A DNA stretch of 6,887 nt from Firmicutes bacterium UBA3920. GTDB taxonomy: Bacteria; Bacillota; Clostridia; Caldicoprobacterales; Xylanivirgaceae. Positions 1 to 5,928 of this stretch are shown piece after piece. Each line of letters starts with the position of its first letter. Positions within the stretch are counted from its first letter, which is position 1. The stretch spans positions 740-7,626 of the forward strand of contig DGES01000073.1 of assembly GCA_002386065.1 (NCBI GenBank), written 5' to 3'. The notes below the pieces were generated by a model. That model saw only the letters and a list, made by a program, of their open reading frames with translations, had not been told where the DNA came from and did not search any database. The translations under genes and the position numbers were made by a program.

Positions 1-10
1 AAAATTTCTA

Positions 11-44
11 TATCACTTGAAAAATTTAGCTCAAGTGATATAAT
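11..44 (+). promoter_or_regulatory. Promoter of the ribU transcript, embedded in a perfect inverted repeat
   Basis: The -35 box TTGAAA (17-22) and the -10 box TATAAT (39-44) are separated by 16 bases, and a TG extended -10 element sits at 36-37. A perfect 10-bp inverted repeat, TATCACTTGA (11-20) and TCAAGTGATA (31-40), covers the -35 and the start of the -10. No T-run follows either arm, so it does not look like a terminator of an upstream gene. The promoter is placed correctly to transcribe the FMN riboswitch and ribU. An operator role for the repeat is inferred. Confidence 0.75.
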
Positions 45-69
45 ACTTTCAGAACATTTGAATACTGAT

Positions 70-192
70 GTCTTCAGGGCAGGGTGAAATTCCCGACCGG
101 CGGTATAGTCCGCGAGCGTGAAAACGCAGGTGCACAAGCACAGGACTTGGTGAAATTCCAAGACCGACAGTATAGTCTGGATGGGAGAAGGC
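70..192 (+). ncRNA. FMN riboswitch (RFN element)
   Basis: The conserved RFN core is present. It starts with CTTCAGGGCAGGGTGAAATT (72-91), continues through CCCGACCGGCGGTATAGTCC (92-111) and GACCGACAGTATAGTC (162-177), and ends with GGATGGGAGAAG (179-190). Helix P1 pairs CTTC (72-75) with GAAG (187-190). Such aptamers bind flavin mononucleotide and turn off riboflavin synthesis or uptake genes, which fits the ribU gene 115 bases downstream. An AT-rich hairpin (205-212 with 231-238) lies between the aptamer and the terminator. Confidence 0.97.
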
Positions 193-253
193 GTATTGGT
201 ATATTAACTAATATTATTGTTAATTACATTATTAGTTATAACCTATTAAATTT

Positions 254-293
254 AACACCTGAAAGACATAGTCTTCAGGTGTTACTATTTTTT
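254..293 (+). terminator. Riboswitch-controlled terminator ahead of ribU
   Basis: The arm AACACCTGAAAGAC (254-267) pairs with GTCTTCAGGTGTT (271-283) with one bulged A, and a run of six T follows at 288-293. It lies between the FMN aptamer and ribU, ending just before the ribosome binding site AGGAGGT (294-300), as expected for an expression platform that stops transcription when FMN is bound. The 3' arm shares GTCTTCAGG with the 5' strand of aptamer helix P1 (70-78), so the 5' arm could pair with either copy, giving a simple antiterminator. Confidence 0.85.
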
Positions 294-307
294 AGGAGGT
301 ATTTAAA

Positions 308-958
308 ATGAACAGTAAAATGAAAAAACTCACAACTTTAGCAATGCTCAGTGCCATTGCCTATGTAGTTATGGCAGTAGGACGTATACCTGTTGTACTC
401 TTTTTAAAATATGATCCTAAGGATGTAATTATTACAATTGGCGGATTTATATTTGGTCCATTATCTGCCTTTGCAATTTCCTTATTAGTGTCACTTATTG
501 AAATGTTTACTGTAAGTGATACTGGATTTATCGGTTTTGTAATGAATGTAATATCTACTTGTTCTTTTGCATGTACAGCTGCCTACATATATGAACGCAA
601 AAGGACATTGAAGGGAGCAATTATTGGCCTTATAAGTGGAGTTCTGTTAATGACAGGTGTTATGTTACTTTGGAATTATCTTATAACTCCAATTTACCTA
701 GGCTATCCACGTGAAGCTGTGGCTAAAATGTTAATTCCTGCATTTCTCCCTTTTAATCTTCTTAAAGGCGGACTTAATGCAGCTCTTACTATGCTATTAT
801 ATAAGCCACTGGTTAATTCTTTGCGAAGGAGCAATTTAATTCCTCCATCAACACAAAGCAAACCAAAGTCAAAGATCAATATCGGCGTAATGCTTGTTTC
901 TGGACTTATCTTAATCACATGCTTACTCTTTATATTAGCACTGAATGGAACCATTTAA
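308..958 (+). CDS. ribU: Riboflavin transporter RibU, ECF S component
   Basis: This is the 216-residue membrane S component that captures riboflavin (and probably FMN-related flavins) for an energy-coupling factor transporter; the EcfA/EcfA'/EcfT module must be encoded elsewhere. About six hydrophobic segments span residues 8-170. Family-like stretches include FLKYDPKDV (32-40), GFIGFVMNVIS (73-83), WNYLITPIYLG (122-132) and LIPAFLPFNLLKGGLNA (142-158). The ATG is 7 bases after AGGAGGT (294-300). The FMN riboswitch upstream strongly supports the flavin substrate. Unusually, a polar linker (179-189, rich in P, S and K) leads to an extra hydrophobic segment at 191-212, so the protein is longer than the roughly 190-residue Bacillus form. 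There is no strong terminator after it, only a weak hairpin at 1004-1028. Confidence 0.95.
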   Translation: MNSKMKKLTTLAMLSAIAYVVMAVGRIPVVLFLKYDPKDVIITIGGFIFGPLSAFAISLLVSLIEMFTVSDTGFIGFVMNVISTCSFACTAAYIYERKRTLKGAIIGLISGVLLMTGVMLLWNYLITPIYLGYPREAVAKMLIPAFLPFNLLKGGLNAALTMLLYKPLVNSLRRSNLIPPSTQSKPKSKINIGVMLVSGLILITCLLFILALNGTI

Positions 959-1003
959 ATAATATAAGTAAAAATATAGATACGATTGTATTGACTAGAA
1001 ATA

Positions 1004-1028
1004 AATTGATTTGTCAATTATTTTTTCT
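1004..1028 (+). terminator. Weak possible terminator after ribU
   Basis: AATTGA (1004-1009) and TCAATT (1014-1019) form a 6-bp AT-rich hairpin followed by TTTTTTCT (1021-1028). The stem is weak and its 3' arm overlaps the -35 box of the next promoter, so termination here may be only partial and the repeat may be incidental. Confidence 0.3.
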
Positions 1029-1039
1029 TAAATTATAAT
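1011..1039 (+). promoter_or_regulatory. Promoter of the M55 peptidase gene
   Basis: A -35 box TTGTCA (1011-1016, one mismatch to consensus) and a perfect -10 box TATAAT (1034-1039) are separated by 17 bases. They lie 31 bases before the start codon at 1071. The strength of the promoter shows that the interrupted gene behind it was recently, or still is, transcribed. Confidence 0.75.
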
Positions 1040-1070
1040 TAGACATAGTTAATAACTTAGGAGGTTTACA

Positions 1071-1868
1071 ATGAAGATATTTATAAGTGCCGATATAGAA
1101 GGTATAACTGGGGTTACACATTGGGATGAAACGGAAAAAACTAAATCTGATCACAAAGAGTTTGCACATCAAATGACTTTAGAAGTAAAAGCTGCCTGTG
1201 AAGGTGCAATAGATGCCGGAGCTGATGAAATATGGATAAAAGACGCCCATGATACAGCAAGAAATATAGATCACAACCTGCTTCCTAGAAATACTAAACT
1301 CATCAGAGGATGAAGTGGCCACCTATATTCTATGGTGCAAGGACTTGATAAAACCTTCGATGCATTAATCTTCATAGGATATCATTCAGCAGGAGGTACC
1401 GATACTAATCCGTTAGCCCATACAATGAGCACTAATATCGATTCTATAACACTCAATGGGGAATATGTAAGTGAATTCTTACTCCACTCCTACATTGCAG
1501 GTCAATTGAATGTACCTGTAGTATTCGTAAGTGGAGACTCAGGCTTATGTGATGAGGTAAAAAAAATAAATAGAAATATAACTACAGTCCCAGTAAAAAA
1601 GGGTATTGGCGATGCTACTATAAACATTCATCCCCAACTTGCACTAGAACTCATAAAAAGCGGGGTCAATAAGAGCTTAAAAGAGGATCTCAACATATGC
1701 AATATTGAACTTCCACAACAATTTGAACTCGATGTCAGATATAAAGATCATACCACCGCCATTAGACGATCAGTCTATACCAATACAGAGCAGATAGCTC
1801 CTAAGATAGTAAGATTTAAAACCAATGACTATATAGAAGTACTTAGGGCAATAGAATTTTTATTATAG
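1071..1868 (+). pseudogene. M55 family D-aminopeptidase (DppA-like), interrupted by in-frame TGA
   Basis: The reading frame is that of a zinc D-aminopeptidase of family M55, related to Bacillus DppA, which releases N-terminal D-amino acids from short peptides. It would be 265 residues, close to the family length. TGA at 1311-1313 (codon 81) splits it into 1071-1313 and 1332-1868, which stay in the same frame with no base gained or lost. The expected ligand positions by comparison with DppA are all present: D8 and E10 in SADIEG, H60 in KDAH, H105 in GYHS and E135 in VSEF. The first half has a good start (AGGAGG 1059-1064, 6-base gap). The ATG at 1332 has no ribosome binding site, so independent translation of the second half is unlikely. 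From memory, relatives often carry Trp here, so a single TGG to TGA change is the simplest explanation. A sequencing error or readthrough is not excluded. Confidence 0.85.
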
Positions 1869-1869
1869 T

Positions 1870-1909
1870 AAAAAAGATAAGGAGTTCATATCGCTCCTTA
1901 TCTTTTTTT
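1870..1909 (+). terminator. Strong, potentially bidirectional terminator
   Basis: AAAAAAGATAAGGAG (1870-1884) and CTCCTTATCTTTTTT (1894-1908) form a perfect 15-bp stem with a 9-base loop, ending in a run of seven T (1903-1909). It begins one base after the stop codon of the M55 frame. The A-run of the left arm becomes a T-run on the other strand, so the same hairpin can also end the convergent bioY-bioB transcript after it passes through the DUF4127 remnant. Confidence 0.92.
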
Positions 1910-1922
1910 AATAAATTCAATA

Positions 1923-2475
1923 CTATTTAGGCTCTACAGATATATTCATGCCTATTTCAAACATCCTATTCCATGGTGCATACGCATCTTCTATTAATAT
2001 ATCAAAGTCCTTAAAACTATTTCTTATATTTTCTTTCCAATGCCTATCTAATTTCTCTTTTATTATAGACGTTATCTTAGTTGCACTTTCATTTAATGTG
2101 ATAAACTCACCATTTATACTCTGTAGTTCGTTTTATATAACATCAAAGCATACAATACTTTGATAACACAAATTTCCCATAAATCTAAATATAAGATTGT
2201 ATATCCGCTCATGTTCATCCCCAGTATCATATCCAATAAGACCAGTGGCAACAGCAGTGCCCATCGTATTGCATACTGTATTCCATCCAGCTTAACCATA
2301 TAGTTTATCCATTATACCTGCGTCATCTAACATATATACAAGTTCTGTATCACCGCCACTTATGAATGGCACAACAACTATAACGCATTTCTTTCCTTGG
2401 GTGACATAATTTTTTGGCCCTTCCCATAAATTCCCTTAAGTCCCTATGACTTGAATAAGTTATATCCTTATTTTT
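1923..2475 (-). pseudogene. Decayed C-terminal remnant of a DUF4127-type gene
   Basis: On the minus strand, one frame downstream of bioB reads as the end of a DUF4127-like protein. It holds WEGPKNYVTQGKK, FISGGDTELV, LDDAGIMDKLYG, then AGWNT and MGTAVATGLIGYDTGDEHER, and close to the end APWNRMFEIGMNI, stopping with TAG at 1923-1925. AGWNT followed by a GT-rich stretch and a terminal PWNRxFE are patterns I recall for this uncharacterised family of about 500 residues. The frame is broken by TAA at 2292-2294 (where Tyr is expected, LYG-stop-AGWNT), by TAA at 2133-2135, and by an extra base near 2427; upstream of that the match continues in another frame as ITYSSHRDLREF. The N-terminal two thirds are missing, because bioB begins immediately upstream. 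No start codon or ribosome binding site remains. The family name rests on remembered motifs; that a coding remnant exists is firmer. Confidence 0.7.
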
Positions 2476-3441
2476 TTACCTCATCACATAACCTATTTCT
2501 TCAAAGATCTTCAATTCTTCTTGTGCATCTTGCCCCTTAGTAGTTAAATAATTCCCCACCAAAGCTCCATTTACACCACCAGTATAAGCCCTCTTTTCAT
2601 CTATACCTAGTCCCTTTTCTTTACCTCCGGCCAATCTAATTGTTTTTTTAGGCATTATAAGTCTAAATAATGCTATACTCATTAATAGCTCTGCACGTGA
2701 TATAAGTTTGATATTTTCTAAAGGTGTCCCTTTTATGGGAGTTAATATATTTATAGGTATAGAGTCTACATCTAGTTCCCTTATTTCAAACGCCATCTCC
2801 AATCGCTGTTGCATACTCTCCCCCATAGATATAATACCACCACAACACACTTTAAGCCCCGCCTTTTTTGCAGCCTTTATTGTCTTAACCCTATCGTCAT
2901 AAGTATGAGTTGTGCATATCTTTGGGAAAAAGCTTCGCGATGTCTCCACATTATGATGATACATAATAACCCCCGATTGTTTTAATGCATATGCCCTATT
3001 TTCATCAAGACTGCCAAGTGATGCGCATAATTTTAAATCTGTCTCTTTATTTAATAATGCATATATCTTGAGTACCCTATCAAATTCCCTATCTGTAAGT
3101 TTTTCTCCACTTGTAACTAAGCAAAATCTATGGACACCTGAATGCTCGATCTCCTCTATACACCTTAAAACTGCATCATCGTCTATAAGTTCATACATTT
3201 CAATATTACATTGATGATGAGCTGACTGGGAACAAAATTTACAATCTTCAGAACAGTGTCCAACTTTTGCGGCCATAATAGAACAAAGATCTATTCTATT
3301 CCCTACATTCACCTTGCGTACCTCATTTGCCAGATCTAAAAGAAGTATTATCTCTTCTCCTTCTAGCTTTGAAATCACCATTGCCTCATCCCATGTAATA
3401 CCGTTTCCTTCCAATACTTTTTTCTCTATTCGTTTAAGCAC
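2476..3441 (-). CDS. bioB: Biotin synthase BioB
   Basis: This radical SAM enzyme inserts sulfur into dethiobiotin to make biotin. Counting from the start chosen here (321 residues), the SAM 4Fe-4S cluster motif CSEDCKFC gives C63, C67 and C70. The positions matching the 2Fe-2S ligands of E. coli BioB are C107 (HRFC), C139 (LKLC), C199 (LKVC) and R269 (TIRLAGGK). YHHNVETS and NILTPIKGTPL are also family hallmarks, so the enzyme looks complete. The start is GTG at 3441, with AAGGAG 8 bases upstream; an in-frame GTG at 3450 overlaps that site and is less likely. The gene overlaps the end of bioY by 8 bases and so is co-transcribed under BirA control. No bioA, bioD or bioF is nearby. Confidence 0.96.
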   Translation of the reverse strand: MLKRIEKKVLEGNGITWDEAMVISKLEGEEIILLLDLANEVRKVNVGNRIDLCSIMAAKVGHCSEDCKFCSQSAHHQCNIEMYELIDDDAVLRCIEEIEHSGVHRFCLVTSGEKLTDREFDRVLKIYALLNKETDLKLCASLGSLDENRAYALKQSGVIMYHHNVETSRSFFPKICTTHTYDDRVKTIKAAKKAGLKVCCGGIISMGESMQQRLEMAFEIRELDVDSIPINILTPIKGTPLENIKLISRAELLMSIALFRLIMPKKTIRLAGGKEKGLGIDEKRAYTGGVNGALVGNYLTTKGQDAQEELKIFEEIGYVMR

Positions 3442-3994
3442 CTTGACCACTCCTTATCCTGATACGTCCACAAACTTCCTTTGCTATCCATGAAGCAGCA
3501 ACCATCTTGGCTATGTCCCATGGTAAAAATACAACACATCCACTCATAAGTACCTTTGAAAGTGATGTGGGTACCTCATTTACATATTTTAAAATTATGT
3601 ATAGATGTGCTACCCCAAATAGATAGCTTATAGCCAAGCCAACAAGCGAAGCCTTTAAACATTGTCCAAATGAAGGGTTTTTTAGCTTTTCAGTCATCCT
3701 CCCTACCACATATGCTGCAATCGCAAAACCTACTAGATAGCCAAAGGTAGGATGAAATATATATTGCAACCCTCCACCTCCTGTAAATATGGGTACTCCC
3801 ACTAAACCAAGTGCTATGTATACAATTTGTGATACAAAACCCATACGTGAACCTAATAACAATCCAGCAAGTATTACAAAAAATACCTGTAATGTAAATG
3901 GTACAGGAGGTAGGGGAATCTTTATAAATGCTCCCACTGCAGTCAACGCTGCAAATATGGATACCAAAATCATATTATATGTCTTATTTCTCAT
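3434..3994 (-). CDS. bioY: Biotin transporter BioY, ECF S component
   Basis: This 186-residue integral membrane protein binds biotin for uptake, alone or with a shared ECF module. Family-like features are PVPFTLQ (30-36), the loop GVPIFTGGGG (66-75), PTFGYLVGF (82-90) and, near the end, FLPWDIAKMVAA (156-167), set among about six hydrophobic segments. The ATG is 8 bases after AAGGAG (4008-4003). A BirA operator lies immediately upstream and bioB follows with an 8-base overlap, both supporting biotin as the substrate. Because BioY also sits next to a lone bioB, a precursor such as dethiobiotin is a possible second substrate; that is inference. Confidence 0.96.
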   Translation of the reverse strand: MRNKTYNMILVSIFAALTAVGAFIKIPLPPVPFTLQVFFVILAGLLLGSRMGFVSQIVYIALGLVGVPIFTGGGGLQYIFHPTFGYLVGFAIAAYVVGRMTEKLKNPSFGQCLKASLVGLAISYLFGVAHLYIILKYVNEVPTSLSKVLMSGCVVFLPWDIAKMVAASWIAKEVCGRIRIRSGQGA

Positions 3995-4007
3995 AGAAAC
4001 ATCTCCT

Positions 4008-4055
4008 TATAATTATTGTAAACTTTAGTATGATTTTTTGTTTACAATAATTATA
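4008..4055 (-). promoter_or_regulatory. BirA-type biotin operator of bioY-bioB
   Basis: A perfect 16-bp inverted repeat, TATAATTATTGTAAAC (4008-4023) and GTTTACAATAATTATA (4040-4055), is separated by 16 bases. The inner TTGTAAAC-N16-GTTTACAA matches the known binding site of the biotin ligase/repressor BirA. The repeat covers the -10 box, the expected transcription start and the leader up to the ribosome binding site. Biotinyl-AMP-bound BirA should therefore block initiation when biotin is plentiful. Confidence 0.92.
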
Positions 4056-4079
4056 GGACAAATCTTCTCTTTTTGTCAA
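4050..4079 (-). promoter_or_regulatory. Promoter of bioY-bioB
   Basis: On the minus strand a consensus -35 box TTGACA (4079-4074) and a consensus -10 box TATAAT (4055-4050) are separated by 18 bases. The -10 box is the outer end of the right arm of the BirA operator, so promoter and operator are physically merged. Confidence 0.85.
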
Positions 4080-4232
4080 CTAAAACAATTTTATAGTTTA
4101 CATATATTGCACTAACCATGTTGTTTTAAACAATTATTTTAACTTTAATATATAAATAATTTACAATGTACCACCAGATAATATTTTTATAAATGTATAT
4201 GCCGTCTACAAAATTAATATTTTAAGTATTAA

Positions 4233-4260
4233 AAAAATGCGTCAACCATGACGCATTTTT
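4233..4260 (-). terminator. Terminator of the DUF134-DUF89 operon
   Basis: AAAAATGCGTCA (4233-4244) and TGACGCATTTTT (4249-4260) form a perfect 12-bp stem with a 4-base loop. Read on the minus strand it is followed by a run of T (complement of the A-run from 4231), and it lies 13 bases after the DUF89 stop codon. Confidence 0.9.
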
Positions 4261-4273
4261 ACGTAATTATATA

Positions 4274-5143
4274 TTAAGATTGTTCCTTCATAAATACCCC
4301 TTCAAACTTTTTAATACCAAACCTCTCTACAAAAATATCACATTTACATAAGAAGATATAGTATATATTCTTGCCACATCCAATTAACGTTTCAAAGTTA
4401 CCCTGTCCCTTCGCAATAATAAGATCACTTTCGTCCATTGACCTAATTGTCTCTTTATTTACTCTTTTTATATCAGTACCTGGAATATTTGTTCCATTGG
4501 GGATTATATTACCATAACAGTCCAATCCCACTTCCAACGCATCTTCCATTGTTACATCGTTTAATATAGGGTATCCTCTAACCACTATGTCAATCTCTAT
4601 ACCTTCATTGAGCTCTTTAATAGCCTTTATAAACAACTTGTCAAATATAACCTCACCTGCATTATCGACAATATAACACAATTTCTCAGCTTTTAAAATC
4701 TCTCTTCTGAATTCTTTATATAATTGGGTATCAATCTGCTGTTCCAGTGCAGTATCTATAATCTCAGCTAATATATTGTCATCTACTTCGTCCATAGCGC
4801 CAAAATCTATAAAATTACCCACCATTGCATATTTTAGTCCTGCAAGTAGCTTATCATCTGAATTATCTATACTATCCCAGATATCTTGCTCTATAGACAA
4901 CATCTTTTTATCATATTCCTTCTTTTCCTTTAAAAATAGATCTTCAACACCAATCTCTTCCTCCAATATTTTCATAACTTTTGAAGTCAAAAATGGAGCT
5001 GTTGCACTGTCATCATAGGATCCGAGCTCCTTTAAAACTTTTTTTATAAAATTAAATCGTTTTCTTTCGTCATCTACATATTTACAAAACATACTATCTG
5101 CTTTTCTGAGAATACAATATATACATTCTACAGAAGTATTCAT
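4274..5143 (-). CDS. DUF89/ARMT1-like damage-control phosphatase family protein
   Basis: The 289-residue protein resembles the CxxC-bearing prokaryotic branch of the DUF89 (ARMT1-like) family. These are metal-dependent phosphatases thought to remove damaged or surplus phosphorylated metabolites. The N-terminus has the CxxC pair C7 and C10 (ECIYC). Probable metal and phosphate site residues are D160-N161 in VDNAGEVIFD, N195-D196 in RGYPILNDVT, and KGQGNFETL at 245-253. The segment 20-150 is helical and charged, as in relatives. The start ATG overlaps the TGA stop of the DUF134 gene upstream (ATGA at 5143-5140), so translation is probably coupled; AGGAGG (5160-5155) and GAGG (5150-5147) lie ahead of it. 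The real substrate cannot be read from the sequence. Confidence 0.88.
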   Translation of the reverse strand: MNTSVECIYCILRKADSMFCKYVDDERKRFNFIKKVLKELGSYDDSATAPFLTSKVMKILEEEIGVEDLFLKEKKEYDKKMLSIEQDIWDSIDNSDDKLLAGLKYAMVGNFIDFGAMDEVDDNILAEIIDTALEQQIDTQLYKEFRREILKAEKLCYIVDNAGEVIFDKLFIKAIKELNEGIEIDIVVRGYPILNDVTMEDALEVGLDCYGNIIPNGTNIPGTDIKRVNKETIRSMDESDLIIAKGQGNFETLIGCGKNIYYIFLCKCDIFVERFGIKKFEGVFMKEQS

Positions 5144-5508
5144 ATACCTCGTCCCCTCCTATGTCTATTCTTATAGCATCTATTACATCTCTCTAGCTCT
5201 TCCAGCTCACTACACAACCTATAGTCGCCACCCTCTATCTTGAGTGTTTTTCCATTGACTATACAATCTGCAAGTTTGCCTCTAGCTGTCTCATATAATC
5301 TTTGAACTGTAGACCTACCTACTCCCATAGCCTCAGCACATTCTTCTTGGGTAAAATCTTCATAATCAATAAGTCTTATAGTTTCAAATTCTTCAACAGA
5401 CATACCTATAAGGTTATCTATAACTATATCTGTATTTTCAAGATATGGCCCAAAAGTATTTATATTCGGTTCCCTACAGACTCTCTTTCTCTTTCTTGGC
5501 CTCGCCAT
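5140..5508 (-). CDS. DUF134 family (UPF0251) predicted DNA-binding protein, short form
   Basis: This 122-residue protein starts with the family signature MARPRKRKRVC and carries a sigma-70 region 4-like helix-turn-helix at about residues 52-83 (FTQEECAEAMGVGRSTVQRL). IEGGDYRL (91-98) follows, then a Cys pair, C108 and C111, with a basic tail. Related proteins are predicted regulators found near metal or Fe-S cofactor genes. The start at 5508 is chosen because an in-frame ATG at 5550 lies inside the -10 box of the promoter, so it cannot be on that transcript, and because MARPRK is the conserved N-terminus. The ribosome binding site is weak. It overlaps the DUF89 gene by 4 bases, so the pair is one operon. 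It is a paralogue of the gene at 5996-6433. Confidence 0.92.
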   Translation of the reverse strand: MARPRKRKRVCREPNINTFGPYLENTDIVIDNLIGMSVEEFETIRLIDYEDFTQEECAEAMGVGRSTVQRLYETARGKLADCIVNGKTLKIEGGDYRLCSELEELERCNRCYKNRHRRGRGI

Positions 5509-5545
5509 ATAACTACCACACTTTCTATATAGTATTTCTCTATAT

Positions 5546-5574
5546 ATCATATTGGAATTTTACAGAGCTTTCAA
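5546..5574 (-). promoter_or_regulatory. Promoter of the DUF134-DUF89 operon
   Basis: On the minus strand a -35 box TTGAAA (5574-5569) and a -10 box TATGAT (5551-5546) are separated by 17 bases. Transcription should begin near 5539, about 30 bases before the chosen start codon. It lies just after the terminator hairpin of the DUF5320 gene, which makes this a separate unit. Confidence 0.7.
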
Positions 5575-5598
5575 GTTTTTGAATGAGAGAAATAATAT

Positions 5599-5622
5599 AG
5601 TAGTGGGCTTTCGCCCACTACT
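5599..5622 (-). terminator. Probable terminator after the DUF5320 gene
   Basis: AGTAGTGGGC (5599-5608) and GCCCACTACT (5613-5622) form a perfect 10-bp, GC-rich stem. On the minus strand the loop is the stable tetraloop GAAA. It follows the DUF5320 stop by 9 bases. The downstream T-run on the minus strand is broken (TATATTATTTCTCTC), so termination may be incomplete. Confidence 0.75.
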
Positions 5623-5631
5623 TAGATACTT

Positions 5632-5901
5632 TTAAAATTTTTCCAATTCTCTTTTAATAGCTTCTAGTTCTTCTTCTAAAAACTCTTTTTGTCTGAGGAG
5701 TATATCCTGTTCTTCTTCCGAATCTATCCTGTAAACCTGTGGAGCACCATAGTAGTTATAGGGACGTCTATCAAATCCTCTCCTATAACCTAGTCCTCTT
5801 CTTCCAAAAGGACGGAAAGCCCCATGACCACTACAATATCCAAAACTCCTTCCAGTCATAGGTCCCATTCCCATTGGACCTGTACCATCTAATCTTGGCA
5901 T
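5632..5901 (-). CDS. DUF5320 family small protein
   Basis: This 89-residue protein begins MPRLDGTGPMGMGPMTGRSF, the signature of DUF5320 proteins, which are of unknown function and commonly lie beside NifX-like and DUF134 genes in anaerobes. Residues 1-55 are rich in Gly, Arg, Pro, Tyr and Met and probably disordered, with one Cys (C23) and H26. Residues 60-89 are acidic, charged and heptad-like (from SEEEQ to ELEKF), a likely coiled coil for self-association. The ATG follows AGGAGG by 9 bases. It has its own strong promoter flanked by an inverted repeat and a hairpin terminator, so it can be a single-gene transcript, although readthrough from the DUF134 gene upstream is also possible. Confidence 0.88.
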   Translation of the reverse strand: MPRLDGTGPMGMGPMTGRSFGYCSGHGAFRPFGRRGLGYRRGFDRRPYNYYGAPQVYRIDSEEEQDILLRQKEFLEEELEAIKRELEKF

Positions 5902-5928
5902 AAAATCAACCTCCTAAATAGTTATGGT

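Noticed and set aside
84..311. Open frame of 75 codons upstream of ribU
   Set aside because: It lies within the FMN aptamer and terminator, has no ribosome binding site, and its sequence is fully explained by the conserved RNA.
1311..1350. Selenocysteine insertion at the TGA of the M55 gene
   Set aside because: Only a weak 4-bp hairpin (CACC with GGTG) is visible downstream, no convincing bacterial SECIS, and the position is not a known Cys or Sec site of the family. Other genes in the window use TGG for Trp and TGA as stop, so a changed genetic code is also not supported.
1948..2163. Plus-strand open frame of 71 codons
   Set aside because: It is the antisense of the DUF4127-like remnant, whose minus-strand translation is far more protein-like; it has no ribosome binding site.
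2114..2299. Minus-strand open frame of 61 codons rich in hydrophobic residues
   Set aside because: It is an out-of-frame reading of the same remnant; the neighbouring frame gives the family-like AGWNT and GYDTGDEHER stretches.
4095..4134. Second BirA half-site (GTTTACA near 4097) and a TTGTT/AACAA repeat near 4121
   Set aside because: The half-site has no partner at the right spacing and the 5-bp repeat is expected by chance in such AT-rich DNA.
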